5,477 nt of DNA, taken from NCBI GenBank assembly GCA_002317245.1, contig DCIU01000076.1, forward strand, positions 382-5,858. Direction: 5' to 3'. The position numbers and the translations under genes are program-made. The notes below the pieces were generated by a model. It did no database searches, had not been told where the DNA came from, and saw only the letters and a list, made by a program, of their open reading frames with translations. Below are positions 5,382 through 5,477 of the stretch, piece by piece (within the stretch, counting starts at the first letter, position 1; each line of letters begins with the position of its first letter). The stretch is from Lachnospiraceae bacterium UBA1718. GTDB taxonomy: Bacteria > Bacillota > Clostridia > Lachnospirales > Lachnospiraceae.

Positions 5382-5477
5382 CTCTTTTTCTTTTATCATC
5401 TTAAAGAGATTGACTCGGTTATTTATTCCAAGCTTTCGGTATATATTTAATATATGTTTCTTTAATGTATTCTCACT
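5379..5477 (-). CDS. LuxR-type transcription regulator, C-terminal fragment (5' end off window)
   Basis: The last 32 codons and a TAG stop are present; the rest lies beyond the right edge. The peptide begins SENTLKKHILNIYRKLGINN and continues with RVNLFKMIKEKE. This matches the recognition helix and final helix of the LuxR/GerE DNA-binding domain (pattern SxxTVKxHIxxIxxKLGVxNRxxL), which sits at the C-terminus of response regulators and other LuxR-type proteins. The N-terminal sensing domain is not visible, so its signal cannot be named. It runs in the same direction as the pot operon and stops 157 nt before the PII gene, so it could be a local regulator of that operon or an unrelated neighbour whose transcript ends at the leader terminator. 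Confidence 0.85.
   Translation of the reverse strand, partial: SENTLKKHILNIYRKLGINNRVNLFKMIKEKE

Noticed and set aside
1..5477. CRISPR array, insertion sequence, tRNA or rRNA
   Set aside because: No direct repeats with regular spacers, transposase-like frames, tRNA cloverleaf or rRNA-like sequence was seen on either strand.

Overview
The window reads as a low-GC Gram-positive (Firmicutes) chromosome segment, most likely a Clostridia/Lachnospiraceae-type bacterium. The grounds are strong AGGAGG-type Shine-Dalgarno sites before the genes with visible starts, a lipoprotein-type solute-binding protein, moderate AT richness and the character of the protein sequences. The genus cannot be fixed from the sequence alone. 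Every real gene lies on the minus strand, so transcription runs from right to left.

Layout in transcription order (right to left). The last 32 codons of a LuxR-type transcription regulator (5379-5477) enter from the right edge. A 157-bp intergenic leader (5222-5378) follows, with two weak promoter candidates, a perfect 10-bp inverted repeat with a 21-nt spacer, and a strong intrinsic terminator whose U-tract ends only 7 nt before the ribosome binding site of the next gene. Next is a tight five-gene operon: a divergent PII signalling protein (4868-5221), potA (ATPase), potB and potC (permeases) and potD (polyamine-binding lipoprotein). Gaps are 25, 21, 11 and 49 nt. A GC-rich hairpin with a short U-tract separates potD from an ornithine cyclodeaminase/mu-crystallin family gene (1-842) that runs off the left edge. 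That gene resembles the subgroup often labelled 'tyramine oxidase subunit B'. No stretch longer than 300 bases lacks a gene.

How it fits together: PotABCD is a complete ABC importer for spermidine/putrescine. The co-transcribed PII protein probably ties uptake to cell energy or nitrogen state. It keeps the main nucleotide-binding residues, has a T-loop region five residues longer than E. coli GlnB, and has no tyrosine at all, so it cannot be tyrosine-uridylylated. This matches, from memory, the PotN idea of a pot-operon PII subfamily in Firmicutes. The downstream cyclodeaminase-family enzyme suggests a link to amine or amino-acid metabolism. The terminators directly ahead of the PII gene and of the cyclodeaminase gene suggest control by readthrough at both ends of the transporter operon.
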